DNA of 64,000 bases from the NCBI RefSeq assembly GCF_035594125.1, contig NC_087173.1, positions 4,591,486-4,655,485 on the forward strand. The letters are read 5' to 3'. Positions 1-27,290 of this stretch are shown one piece after another; position 1 is the stretch's first letter, and every line of letters starts with the position of its first letter. The notes under the pieces are model-generated. The model was not told the DNA's origin and made no database searches. It worked only from the letters and a program-made list of their open reading frames with translations. This DNA is from Scylla paramamosain. Its lineage: Eukaryota; Arthropoda; Malacostraca; Decapoda; Portunidae. The translations under genes and the position numbers were made by a program.

Positions 1-34
1 GTGAATTATCTAGGCGATTCTTCTTGGAAAGAGC
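1..34 (+). other. possible end of an upstream 5' exon
   Basis: The first bases run into a strong donor-like sequence, GAGC|GTAAGTAA, with the cut after base 34. The first coding exon of the zinc-finger gene has a good acceptor at 3701 only four bases before its ATG, so a noncoding (or short coding) 5' exon is expected upstream and this could be it. No transcript evidence is available and the exon start is outside the window, so this is a weak inference. Confidence 0.2.
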
Positions 35-360
35 GTAAGTAACTTCAAGGTTTCTCTTTAGTGTTGTCTTTTCGCCTTTGAGTGCCATATTGACATGGAA
101 ATCAAAGACTAGTGTGACGAACCTTCGTTGAACCTGAGAGACGACCCAGCAAAGGCAGCCAGCGGTCGGTGATGGCGCATATTATGGCAAATAAGTGGAT
201 TTGTTTGGCTTGTTTTAGTGGCCAACATCCATTTCTTGACAATGTTTATGATGGATTTTCATATTCTTTATTCAGACTTAGGAATCCTAGTGCTTAAATT
301 GTATTTTTGAGGTTGTTTACGTGAAGGGATGTTGGTCGTGCGCCTGGCAGGGGGCCACGA

Positions 361-387
361 GGGGAGAGTGGGGGCGGGGGAGGGGGA
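361..387 (+). other. G-quadruplex-capable G-run cluster
   Basis: Four runs of four or five G are separated by one to five bases (GGGG-AGAGT-GGGGG-C-GGGGG-A-GGGGG), the classical intramolecular quadruplex pattern. It lies in the GC-richer block near the presumed 5' end of the zinc-finger gene. Function is not shown. Confidence 0.55.
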
Positions 388-1327
388 GGACACAGCTGGC
401 CGTCCCACTCTGCTCGACCCCGCAACTTTTATCAGTTTTAGGGGAATTTTAATGTTGTCGTAGCATTTTTGTTTTCTTTTATGGTGTTTTTTCAGACAGA
501 CTGAGATCTGCTTTGAAGAACTTTATCTTGTGTTGCTGTGTTTCAGTGTTAGTTGGAGTTAGAGGTGGCAGGGGTCGGGGAGGTTGGGTGGGAAAGGGAG
601 AAGGGAGGGAAGAGGATACAGGCTACAAGTTGTTCCTACAGGAAGCGACCGCCTCTTTACCTTTGGTGCCCGTGCTGGCCCAGTAATGAGGGCGCCGCTC
701 CATGCTTCGGGTGTAATGACTCCTCTCGCAATAGATTTATCTTGGTTGTAACAAATATTGCAAACATTTAAATACTACATATTTCCACAGCCTAGCATAC
801 CTTTATATGTTTCTCTCCCTAGGTATTTCATATCCAAACCGCAGCGATACGAAACCCACATATTATGAATCACGTAACGCAATTTCATGTTTCAGACGAG
901 ATAGAAAAGTTAATGTGTAAATAAAGTGAATCAGTGCGATATTTTACACTGTAGCCTTTGACAACATAGTAACAAATAAATCGGGACTAATTTGCCTTTT
1001 AGATGTCTCCGAAAAAAAAAAAAAAAGATAGGTCATGCATACACATACGCAGTTATCACCATTCTGTAATTGATTAATGTTTTAACAACCATAATCGTCA
1101 CCAAATTCCAGTACACATGCAAGGTTATGTAGCACAAGTTCAAGTTCAAGGTCGCAGGTGACGGGCGTTGCGGGTATGCTGAAGGAGGGATGGAAGGGAA
1201 GTCATTAGCAATCGAAGCTCAACTTTAGTGTTGTGTCTCGCCACCTCCACATACATCAGTTTGTATCGGATGTTTTTTTTTTGGTATACTGAGGAGCTTT
1301 GAATTGCATACCAGAACACTTTATCTT

Positions 1328-1342
1328 TTTATTTATTTTTTT

Positions 1343-1394
<52 letters not shown>
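1328..1394. repeat. (TTTA)n microsatellite
   Basis: Tandem TTTA units, pure from about 1347, with an imperfect T-rich lead-in. It lies in the presumed 5' intron. Confidence 0.9.
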
Positions 1395-3705
1395 CCTGTA
1401 TCCTTTATTATTCTATAATATGATTTTTTCACTGAAGTTTCAGTAAAAATGACATGCTTATGTTTAACAGCCTTTAACAACAACTTTTTTTTTCTGAACC
1501 ATTCAATACCACATTACAAAAATGTTGAATTACTCCTATAGGAAACATTCACCAACTGTTAAGTGGCAACATTCACCCTTAACATGAGACCACCACAAGA
1601 ACATGAAATGCTACACCTTCATGCTCTTACACCTTTACCTGGAGGAACCAAGAGGAAACCAGAAACCTCATTTACCTAGCCCATGCTCAAGAGCTACATG
1701 TAGTTTTCCAGTTCCTTAGGTTTTGTAAGGCATTCTAAAGATCCCAGGAACTCAACATGGTAAGGTTATCTTGAAAGGGGAGACAGCAAGAGATTGGTTT
1801 TCAAGTAGAGATGACTGGAATACATCCAGTTATCAAGTTATTAGTGCAGAGTTGATTAGGAACATTAAGAGAAGACAAATTTACAGACTTGATAAATAGG
1901 TAGATAGATGGTTAAGTTATTATGACTGCCACATGTAGACCTACTGACTTCTTGCAGCTTTCCGTATATTCTTATGATTACTAAGTGCTTAGTTATTCTG
2001 CATAGTAATTCATCATTTTTCAAGACCCTGTACTCTATTTAGACTGCTAGATGAAGATGAAACCTTACTCTGCCCTTTACCACAGAAAAAGTTGTACATG
2101 ACTGAAAATTAATGATCAATTTAAATTTTCAGGTAATTTATGGTTTGGTGTGGTAGCTGCTGATAAAAATCTAATGGAATTTCTGCTGAGTGAGATGGTA
2201 ATATTTTGAGAAAAGTATAAATTTATGTTATCCACTTTTTCTGTCATTCTTTCTCATTTTCAGTCTCTTGGCAGGGTGAAGCATGTTAATATTCACCAGC
2301 TGATGTTTCCTCCTTTATATTTTAGATGGACCAGACAAGTGACTTCAAAGTTTGCTTGTTGGCACCTAATGACATGAAGTAATTGAGTTTCATTCACCTA
2401 TGCATTGTGAAAGCAGCTACATTACATTGAGACAGTAATTGAATAAGTACACACTAAAATAGAAAACAGAGTACAAACCTAATTAGCTGTTAACATGACA
2501 AGTATCAAACATTAGCAGGAGTAGCTAAGAGAACAGGTCCATGTATACCAGCTCATTAAGGTGTGAAAGGTCCTTCAGTAGATAAACAATTTGTCCAGTA
2601 AATTGGAGTCTGATGAGTGCTTATGAATTCTTCAGGGGCAGTGCATGATGGTTTCTCTTTTTTCATCTTTAAAGAACTGTACTTGTAGTGTATTAGTTCA
2701 TTATTGGTTAAGGTACTATTAGCTCTAAGTTCTTATATGTTTCAATCTAGTTGTATGTAGTTTAGAAACAGTGTCTTACTAACCAGAGGGAGAAATATAA
2801 CTTCATATACTTTTGTTTTTTTTATTTTTATCTTTATTTTTTTCTTTATTATTTTTTTTCTTTTACTTCTCAACTGCAACTACTACAGATAGTGTTGCTA
2901 GTTTGTGTTTATAGTTCTGTCTGCCATATCCATAGACATGGATATAAAACTTGATCAATTTGACATTAAACATTTATATATTGATCAGTGTTGCACATAA
3001 AATGCAATAGAAGAGTTCATGAAGTATCAATTTAATCTGTTGTACTTGGCAGTAAATGGTTTGATACAAGCATAGGAAGAAAACACTCTGGTAATGAATT
3101 AATTGTGTGGTTGCAATTGAAAATTCATTTTGCATTGTATTTCTCCCAACCATAGGACCTCTTTGATAACAATTTCCTCTAGGATTATGGAACCAAAAAT
3201 ATCATGTCTTAAACTTTATATGTAGATGGGGTGAAAATGTTGATATGTATCTGTAAGTATTCATAATTTAAGGGAATTGCTTGGCCATGTCACAAGTGGT
3301 CACTCACTTTTATCTCAAAGCCCTCACAGAATTGATAAAATTCATAGATTACTTTATGTGAATCATGTTTCCAAAATCTAACAATAGATGACATTTGCTA
3401 GCAAAATATATTTTAAAAATATATATATTTATTAAATACATGCTTTAGCATGAAACATTAACATAACCATTTCACAAAAAAATGAATGAAGCCTTGCTGA
3501 CAGAATTTCACTTTCATAAATCATAGCACACAGAAGACCTTAGAGTCTGTGCTCAGTTGCATGAGTGCTGTGCGTGCCCTTGGAAGAGAACTATTGCCCA
3601 CCATACCAGCTATACAAGTTAATGTCTTGCAGGATTCGCTAGAGACTGTGTAACTATTTTCTGTTCCTCTGAAGACCTATCTTAATGCTATTACCCAACA
3701 GGAGG

Positions 3706-19861
<16,156 letters not shown>

Positions 19862-20284
19862 ACATATCATTGTGAATAGAATGCATAAATTTATGAAGGC
19901 TGTGAATTGATATGCGGGGTGTGTGTATACTACTGAAGTGTACAAAAAAAACTTATTTAATTTAAAGAACTTTAATAGTGTTTAACTTTATTTAAAGCAA
20001 TGTATCACTATATCGGCATTATTTATGATATTTTAAGTGATTCACTTATCCCCAATAATTTTCGGGTTTTTTTATAACCAAAGAAAACTACTGTTGATCA
20101 TTGAGACTATATAGTTTTGCCAGGATTTTTTTTTTTTTTTTTTCTCCGGAGAAAATGTTGTGTATATATTTTCATTACTAGGTACTATAATAGTGTTGTA
20201 CATAGTGGTGGTTACTGATTCCTCTTCACTAGAGTATATGTGACCTGGCACTGCTTTTTAGTGCCACTTGCACAGTTACTAGGA

Positions 20285-20286
<2 letters not shown>

Positions 20287-20360
<74 letters not shown>
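20287..20360. repeat. (GT)n microsatellite in the presumed 3' UTR
   Basis: 74 bp of uninterrupted GT between the stop codon and the predicted polyadenylation signal, so it is probably transcribed. Confidence 0.95.
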
Positions 20361-20361
<1 letters not shown>

Positions 20362-20562
20362 AGAAAGCTTGATTAAGTGACTTGCTCACAACGTCAGTTA
20401 CCGCACTGAAGACGTGGGAGTGAGAATTATTAGTTTCCCTAATTATTGTAAATTTGGATTTTCAAGTTGATGAGAATGTTGATATTTCATGTACCAGCAT
20501 CATGTGGCACCAGTGAACACAACCAGCATAACACTAGTGGGTTAGTGTAGTGGTGATCATAA

Positions 20563-20568
20563 AATAAA
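20563..20568 (+). terminator. polyadenylation signal AATAAA
   Basis: This is the first canonical AATAAA after the stop codon, about 700 bases downstream. It is followed by a T/GT-rich stretch (TTATACTTTGCCTTC, then TATTTATGTGTTG) suitable as a downstream element. Cleavage would fall near 20585. Confidence 0.6.
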
Positions 20569-20590
20569 TTCCCAATCCTTATACTTTGCC

Positions 20591-21292
20591 TTCTTTATTA
20601 GGTATTTATGTGTTGAATCTGTCTTTAGTCTGTAAGTTGTTAGTCCGGTTATGACCTTTTGTTTATTGGTTAAATTAGGGGAGTTTAGCGGTGTGCTGGT
20701 GTCCTTAGTTCATTGTGGCCCCTCTGCAGCTCTGTGATGCTCGCCACTTTTGTAATGGGGATTTTGTAATATATTTTCACATGAATTTTATGCTGAAAAG
20801 GTTTTCGCATCATTAACCTATTTCATTAAATGATAGTTTGTCCTCGACTAGGTAGTGCACGGAGGTGAATTCCAGTAATGCGATGCTTTTGATTATTCTA
20901 CCTTGGCCTCGTATATCAGTAATCCCCGTGGCCCAATTTGAATCAAGGATAGAAGTGTAGTCTTTACTTAGTTTGAGAGACGCTTCTTTGGTGTTGAAGG
21001 GCGGACCCTACAGAGAAAGATTCCAAATGCAAGCCTGCAAGAACAGGCTTGGCAATAATTTCTGATGCATTCTTTTAAGTAGTGTCACTCTTTCTCTAAT
21101 AATACTATCTACCAAAGCTAATGTTTTTACATAATGAAAACAAAAGTTAGATCAACAACCGAAATCTCGTCATACAATTTATCATGCTACAACTTCCTCA
21201 TGGGGAACTACACGCCCGGCATTTATTATAACGCCATCATGATGTGGTATGAAGTGTATGGCTCGATCATGGCTATATCTAAATAAATAAAT

Positions 21293-21306
<14 letters not shown>
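20591..21306. other. intergenic sequence, no gene seen
   Basis: No coding or RNA gene is supported. It contains a small hairpin (AAGCCTG...CAGGCTT near 21033-21052) and ends in a TAAATAAATAAAT/A-run leading into the (AT)n tract. Confidence 0.6.

Positions 21307-21388
<82 letters not shown>
21307..21388. repeat. (AT)n microsatellite
   Basis: 82 bp of AT preceded by an A-run; self-complementary and able to extrude as a cruciform. Confidence 0.95.
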
Positions 21389-21391
<3 letters not shown>

Positions 21392-21419
21392 TCAATTTAC
21401 GTCATAAAAGGCCATGCAG

Positions 21420-21640
21420 TGGAAAGCGGGCAACTACAGTACTTCGAACATGAATGAGAGAGAGGGATGGTAAAGGACCCAGCCAACTGCCGGGCATTAC
21501 ACCGCGCAGGCGCCGGACTCGAGAGTTCCCACCCACAAGCCTTCCGTTTCCCCGGCAGCAGTCCAAGAGTGAGCAGGACCCAGTGGTGTTGAGTGGAACT
21601 GGTATGTCTCCAAGGACGAAAATTATGTGAGTATTTTTAT
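21420..21640 (+). promoter_or_regulatory. GC/CpG-rich island, possible promoter or first exon
   Basis: An isolated GC-rich block (ACCGCGCAGGCGCCGGACTC and similar) in AT-rich surroundings, followed by a possible donor GGAACTG|GTATGT at 21600. It could be the 5' end of a plus-strand gene with distant downstream exons. There is no TATA box or protein evidence, so the call is tentative. Confidence 0.2.
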
Positions 21641-22148
21641 TCTTACTTTAATATATGGATAGTGAAGATAGACAGATAATGGTTCATTTAGAAGTATGGA
21701 TTTTGCAAATTTGCTGTCTTGCAGATGTAGAACTAGATAGTGAAGTATCGTGGTAGTTAGATGATTGTTCATTATTACGTGAACACCGCCGCTCGTGCCT
21801 TGTTATTTCCAATCTGTATTCCTTACAATTAGGAAGATGCTGCACGTTGGTCCCTGTTATTCTCTGTAAATGAAACCGGCAATTCACGTCATAACTGTTG
21901 AACTGCTGGTGTCTCAGTTATCACTTTACGTCTAAACTAGTGCTAGAGTGAAAAAAAAAAAAAATAATAATAAGTCGGCAGTTAATATAAAACAAAGTGA
22001 AAAAGAAGCTAGTCTTATAACATAAGACTTCAGGAAAATAATAATAACATGGAAACAATATACGGTAGTGCAATTTGTTAACAACCGACAGGGTTCGAAA
22101 CTGACTCGTGAAGCAGTGTTCGCTTTGGTGGCCAAGAATGCACGTGGT

Positions 22149-22175
22149 TCTCTCTCTCTCTCTCTCTCTCTCTCT
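22149..22175. repeat. short (TC)n microsatellite
   Basis: 27 bp of TC within sequence otherwise lacking features. Confidence 0.9.
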
Positions 22176-22388
22176 GACACGCACACGCGCCGGAAATGGT
22201 AGTGACTGCATGTACACGTACGAGTGAACTGTGAATTCATTATCTTGAATGCCTTCCCAAGATTACGACGGTTAAAGGCAAACAAAAGAAAGGTAATTTA
22301 AGAGTGTATAGAGTGTAGGCTGTATGTGGTTGTGTTAAGTGGCAGTGTCTTGTGATTGTTTATTGGAGCTGCATTTTATTCCATTGCA

Positions 22389-22555
22389 GTCTTCTGGTGC
22401 AGTGGCTAATGCATCTGCTGGCTACGACTCTTGGACCTTGGTTCGAATCCTGACTAGGGCAGTCGGTCCAGTTGTTCATCTGTCCTTAGGGTTTTCCGAC
22501 AACTGGGTACCTAGGGAAACCCGGATGTCACAGTGGTCCTACATCCTAAGGTAAG
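22389..22555 (+). mobile_element. tRNA-derived SINE
   Basis: A pol III A box TGGTGCAGTGG (22395-22405) is followed 45 bases later by a perfect B box GGTTCGAATCC (22440-22450), the spacing of a tRNA head. The T-arm stem is no longer paired, so it is not a working tRNA. The body continues with ACTGGGTACCTAGGGAAACC, a motif I associate with arthropod tRNA SINEs from memory, not from a search. The 3' limit is uncertain; the inverted fragments just downstream may belong to the same insertion. Confidence 0.7.
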
Positions 22556-22588
22556 GGACGTCATTCACTACATAGAGACAAGCTATGA

Positions 22589-22625
22589 ACCATATTCTGA
22601 AACGCATGCGCCTACTTTCAAAAGG
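22589..22625 (+). repeat. dispersed 'ATTCTGAAACG' repeat, short copy
   Basis: ACCATATTCTGAAACG, then ACTTTCAAAAGGC, resembles the start of the dispersed family found at 58103 and, inverted, at 22732-22794. Its first 16 bases form a perfect inverted repeat with 22779-22794. Confidence 0.6.
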
Positions 22626-22637
22626 CTGCACTTAAAG

Positions 22638-22662
22638 TTAGATGGATTTTAAATCCATCTAA
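22638..22662. repeat. perfect 12-bp palindrome
   Basis: TTAGATGGATTT and AAATCCATCTAA are exact reverse complements around a single T. Confidence 0.85.
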
Positions 22663-22731
22663 GTGTTTTAATGATATTAACAAGATAACTACATGATTTC
22701 TACATTATTAACATGGCAGACTTTGAATTCG

Positions 22732-22794
22732 GCTAATCATCTCTGTGGTCTTTGAAAATAGTCGGAGTGAGAGCAAATCGTTTCAGAATATGGT
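22732..22794 (-). repeat. dispersed 'ATTCTGAAACG' repeat copy
   Basis: The plus strand reads TAATCATCTCTGTGGTC, TTTGAAAATAGTC, then CGTTTCAGAATATGG. The same ordered motifs occur at 36801-36868, 36958-37030, 37962-38021 and, on the other strand, 58103-58167. Confidence 0.75.
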
Positions 22795-22799
22795 TTTGC

Positions 22800-23226
22800 G
22801 TATTTCCTCAATCCTATCTGCGCCCCGCAATCGCTGACAGCACATCCTTTCCAAGCCGTCCTTCCTGAACTCATGGTAGGGAAATGAAATATATGGAGAT
22901 GATTATTTATCGTGTATTTTATTGTTTTTATCTTTATTTCCAGGATCAGTCTGACAATGAGATGATGTAGAAATGAAGGAAGTAATCCATCTGAATCCAT
23001 TTGAGAACCATGAAGGCCTCTTAGGTCTTGCTTGGAGTATGTAGTCGCAGGTAAAGGCCACTCCACATACCGTTCTTTGGTATGTAGTGAGAGAACAAAC
23101 AACCTTAGCAAACTTAGATACTAAACCATGCAGTTATCGCATCACAAGTTCTCTCCCGTATCAATCATATTACACAGGCTTGGTACAGTCGCGTTCAAAA
23201 GTTGTCACGCGACCCGCTTCGTCGCC
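22800..23226. other. unannotated sequence, no gene seen
   Basis: Mixed-composition sequence with no supported gene. A minus-strand open frame across 22737-23111 overlaps the dispersed repeat and has no recognisable motif. Confidence 0.5.
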
Positions 23227-23341
23227 ATGATGAATGTTAACCAGCTCAGATTTCTCCTCCATCACCGGCACTTTGCAATCCTCTCATGATGACACGTCGT
23301 TGTTCAAAACCTTTTAACCTGAGCTGGTTACGCTTCATCAT
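23227..23341. repeat. inverted-repeat element with ~23-bp arms
   Basis: Left arm 23227-23249 (ATGATGAATGTTAACC, then AGCTCAG) and right arm 23319-23341 are inverted copies matching at about 19 of 23 positions, separated by 69 bases. It could be a MITE-like remnant or a hairpin. No target-site duplication was identified. Confidence 0.55.
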
Positions 23342-23348
23342 AACCTAT

Positions 23349-23404
23349 GACTGTACATAGTAAGCAGTGAGTAGTGAGACTGTACATAGTAAGCAGCGAG
23401 TAGT
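23349..23404. repeat. 29-bp tandem duplication
   Basis: GACTGTACATAGTAAGCAG(T/C)GAGTAGT occurs twice (23349-23375 and 23378-23404) with one difference. Confidence 0.85.
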
Positions 23405-23877
23405 AATCCTTGCCGATTAAGTTTAAAGAAACCTTAGCCTTAGCCTCAGTGTTACTTCTCACTTCTGGTTAGAAAGAATTAAAGCTGAGATTTTAATGTA
23501 GGTTGCTGGTTGGTGCGAGTTTGTAAATGGCTTTAGTCTCTAAACTTTTTTTTTACTCTATGGGTCCATATAATCTAAAGGTGTGCTGGATGACCCTTGA
23601 AGATAAGAAGCAATAACGGAAGATGCTTGCACTTGCGCAGTGTTTTCTAGATGAAGTGAATGATAGGGAATTGAGGAAGGGCATGGGATTCGATACGAAC
23701 GCGAATTAAATGCGGACTAAAAAAGCAAGGTAATTTTTATTTTTTGCATGGTTATTTTTTTTTACATGGCAGAATATCCTTTTACTATGGATTAAAAGTG
23801 AATTCCGAAAACACGATGTTCGTATTCCTCACTTCCGATACCTCAAAGACTCTCCGGAGAACGGAGAAAAACCACAA

Positions 23878-23985
23878 CAGGTTTTCATGTAGAAAGAAAA
23901 CCTGTAGGTTTTCATGTAGAAAGAAAACCTGTAGAAGATTTTTTTAGAAAAAAAATAACAGGTTTTCATGTAGAAAGAAAACCTG
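23878..23985. repeat. three copies of a 26-27-bp hairpin unit
   Basis: The unit has arms AGGTTTTC and GAAAACCT around CATGTAGAAA. Copies lie at 23878-23904, 23906-23931 and 23959-23985. Each unit is a self-complementary hairpin with a 9-bp stem (8 bp in the second copy). Confidence 0.85.
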
Positions 23986-24010
23986 TAGAAAGAAAAAAAA
24001 TTCAAAGTTC

Positions 24011-27000
24011 AGTCAACTGTGGTGGGGGAGTCTTAGAACACTAGGAAGCTTGTTATTCGCAACACTGCAAGACCACAAGTCTGACACACAAGGAATGACT
24101 GGAAGAGAGCGTCACTCCACAGGCGACAGAGACCGTCTCCACGATTCTTCGGCGTTGTCGATGTCGTTGCTTCTCATTCTGAAAGTATGGCGAAGATTAA
24201 AGCAATTTTTAAAGCAGCAATTCTAGCAATTCTAAAAACGCGAGAATTTCAGTAATCAATAAATTGGATTCGTACCGATCTAGCTAGTATATCAGTAACC
24301 TTTTGACGCGAGTCCCCCATTAAAACTTAGGTAATAATTTTCTCCCTTCCCATTAACAAATTAGCTTCACATACTTGATCCTGAGTGTTACTGGACTCTG
24401 GCCCAAAGTACAGCGACTGTATCTACTGTTCCCATTGCTGTCGTTCCACTTGTATTATACCTGCAATGATATATATACATTCAGTACACCAACATCTCGT
24501 TTATTTCGTACTCACTTCCTACATGTCTCATTACATCCAACCAAGGATTAAGCTGCTTTCTTTTAGTATAAGGGAGCTTCAAAACACTTAGCCTTTTGCG
24601 TGCTAACTTATAAAACAGGGAAAATTAAGTTGGAAGTATACGGGGCAGGAGTTTAGCGCTGAGAGAGATCAGTGAAGGGCTGAGGGGAAGTCATGAGGTG
24701 GGCATGACGGAGTGCTGGGTCCATGGAGGCAGTGGATCGATGGCACCTCACTCACCGGGTTGGGGAAGGTGGGGAGTAATGAAAGGAGAAAGGAAGGTGG
24801 GGATGGTGGAAGGGGTGATGACCAGGGAGGTGGGGATACTGCAAGAAGAGGGGAAGGGAGAGCTGGGGATTGCGGGGAGGGAAGGAAAGGGAGAGGTGGT
24901 AATGGTGGAGGAAGGGAAGGCGGGGAGGGGGAAGGCGAGGTGGAAGAGGAGAAAGCAGAGGTGGAGGGGAGGGGGCGGGGGTACATTCAAAATTAAAGAT
25001 GCTTTCTTAAGCCAAACAAAAGCCAGGATCTCTGCCCGGATGCCTACCTTACAATTTAATGTATGAAACAAAAATAAAAATTCGTAATGCAGAATAATAC
25101 GTTTTTCCCTCCCTTCTGTCAGCCAGGCCTCCGTGTGTCTGCTGCCAGCTGGCGACTCCTGGGCAAGCCAAGGAATTCCTGGTAACGACTCGGAAGGCAA
25201 TGTTAAATCTCAGGCAAAATAAATGTCATGTCCTAAAGTTAGCGTGAATCTGTGTACTTTAAGAGCCTTCTAGCTTGTCATTCTTTACTAGCATCTTAGT
25301 GTGTCTTTCACTGCTGCTACTCTGGAGGGGAAAGAAGACTCCTCTGGCACCATGACACGCAACCATGACACGCATAGAAGGAATGAGGATGACCCATAAG
25401 TGATATACGTGAACGTGTAACCGAGAACAATAACAGGACGGTAGCTAATGTATTTCGCAGTAATGATTCTATTTAACGAGAGAGAGAGAGAGGGTTATCA
25501 CGTAAAGCCATTTTCAATGTCAGAAGCCGCCATCTTGTACACAAGTCAGCATACACACGCGCGCACACAATCCGTGACAATCCATGAAATATATCGAGCA
25601 TCGTCGTCATCTTTCTAGTCCTCCTTTCCATCTACACACGTTGCCTTCGCCATTTTTTTTCCTCATCCTTCTCTTCCTTTTCTTCCCTCCATTTTACTTT
25701 TCTTTCCAATTTACTTTTCCTTTCCAATCACTTTTTCCCCTCCTCAATCATACTACTAACACGGTTTTCTCTCCTCTTCCTCCTTTTCCTTTACACTGTT
25801 TTCCCTTCCTCTTCCCCTCATCCTCTGCTCACTACCTATTCCTCCTACAATATTAGTTTTTCCTTTTCCGATCCATGACGTCTTAGGACCCAAACATTCA
25901 TCTACTTGAAGTTACTGATCATGCTGAACTACATATAATCCTGCGACATATTCTGAGGTGTACTTCTAATCTGGAGTTTTGAATCTATAGACGTTTAAGG
26001 TTGAAGGTACGTAAATGAATACTTCTCTCTCCACCACCAAGGTTGAAGAAGGTTTTACTATGTTATACTCGTACTATGAAAGTGAAATTAAGGCTTTTAA
26101 AAATACATGCTAAAAACAAATTCGTGTGGGTCTAAAAAAAAAAAGGTACACGAGTTCATATACAAGGTACGAAAAAAAAAAAAAAAAGCAGAGTACTACT
26201 ATCTTCTTGTCCCCTTTAAGATTCGAACACAAACTCTTTTCAACATCCCATTCCCCCCCGATCTCCCACCCCCCACCGCCGCGTGCCCTTGCTTGACCCA
26301 GTAATGACGCACTTCAGGTCCGGGCGACGCAAGACTCCATCCGCGAGCCAGTCTACGGTACACAAAGACCGATCCCTCCACCTAGTGAACTAACCTTATT
26401 TCATTCGTTCATACTTTAAAATTTCTGCTTTAAGTAATCAATGAACAATCAACTATACCGAAGTTTTAAAGTCTAAAGAAAATACGCCAGGAGAGATATA
26501 TATAACCATTTTCCTTAACAACCACTTCCTTATTGCTAAATTTACAACTACTCCAGATTTACTTGCTATTAGTTAAATAGGGAAACGTAAACGAGTTGCT
26601 GAAAGTAGTGGTTGTTCCCTAATGACCATCACAAGTGGTAATTAAGCTCCACTTATTCCAGTTACGTAGTTTATCAAGGTCGTTACAAGTTGCTCTTTAC
26701 AAAATATCAGTACGGGAAAAACGAATATCAAAGCCTCTAATTATTCAATGGAGAGGGTGAGTTTTTCTATACTCCGAAAAGGAAAACAGTGACAAGACAT
26801 TCACTAAACCTAAACGAAATAATTTGACTTCTGAAACCTTTCCTCCTGATGAACTGTCATCATAACCTTGTTCACGAGCTGTCTGGTAAGTGTGGGGAGG
26901 AGTCAACAAAATGTTTCCGTGAATTTTTCACTTCTTTCCTGTAACTTACGTAGTTATGCAAATAGTTATTATGAACAATACTTACGTTATATTGTAACTA

Positions 27001-27060
27001 CTAATTATACTAGATAGCTACCCATTTTCGTCAATGACCATTTACCCAATGCATTTAATC
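24011..27060. other. intergenic or intronic sequence, no gene seen
   Basis: No gene supported. It contains a G/A-rich block at 24690-24985 (open in several frames because stops are rare, not because it codes), a pyrimidine-rich block at 25630-25860, A-runs at 26135-26146 and 26170-26186, and a GC-rich patch at 26250-26370. Confidence 0.55.
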
Positions 27061-27061
27061 A

Positions 27062-27290
27062 CAAATACTCCTACATATCTTAATTTTAAATACTATTCCT
27101 GCACATCTTAATACTAAATACTTAACGGGAATCACCATTCCGAATATTTTAAAGAAACACTTGTTCCCTTAAGTCTTTTACCCTGAATCACTTGTTCAAC
27201 ATTCTCAAGTCCTTTACCCTGAATCACTCGTTCAACATTGTCTCCTTTAGTCCTTTATCCTAAATCACTTGTTCAACACTGTTCCATTCA
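27062..27290. repeat. degenerate tandem repeat, ~30-42-bp units
   Basis: Two adjacent short-period arrays. First is AAATACTCCTACATATCTTAA-type units near 27062-27125. Then three units of AAGTCYTTTACCCTGAATC plus ACTTGTTCAACATT starting at 27171, 27207 and 27248. Confidence 0.75.

Larger units (their letters stand above)
35..3701 (+). other. presumed 5' intron / upstream region of the zinc-finger gene
   Basis: No coding sequence is supported here. The first ~900 bases are relatively GC-rich with a G-run cluster near 361-387; the rest is AT-rich with poly-A and TTTA tracts. The segment ends in a plausible 3' splice site, a pyrimidine-containing stretch followed by ACCCAACAG at 3693-3701. A small open frame at 553-771 has no recognisable content. 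Confidence 0.4.
19862..20590 (+). other. 3' UTR of the zinc-finger gene
   Basis: AT-rich sequence after the TAA with no open frame. It contains a T-run near 20127-20143 and a (GT)n tract at 20287-20360. The probable 3' end follows the AATAAA at 20563. Confidence 0.6.

Noticed and set aside
22389..22470. Functional tRNA gene
   Set aside because: Pol III boxes are present but T-stem and acceptor stem do not pair, so SINE is the better call.
26130..26390. Possible minus-strand SINE (A-box-like TGGCTCGCGGA, B-box-like TGTTCGAATCT, T-run end)
   Set aside because: Box spacing is about 110 bases, the B box is imperfect and no second copy was seen.
27168..27290. CRISPR-like repeat-spacer pattern
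   Set aside because: Units are degenerate and contiguous without unique spacers of constant length; the sequence is eukaryotic.
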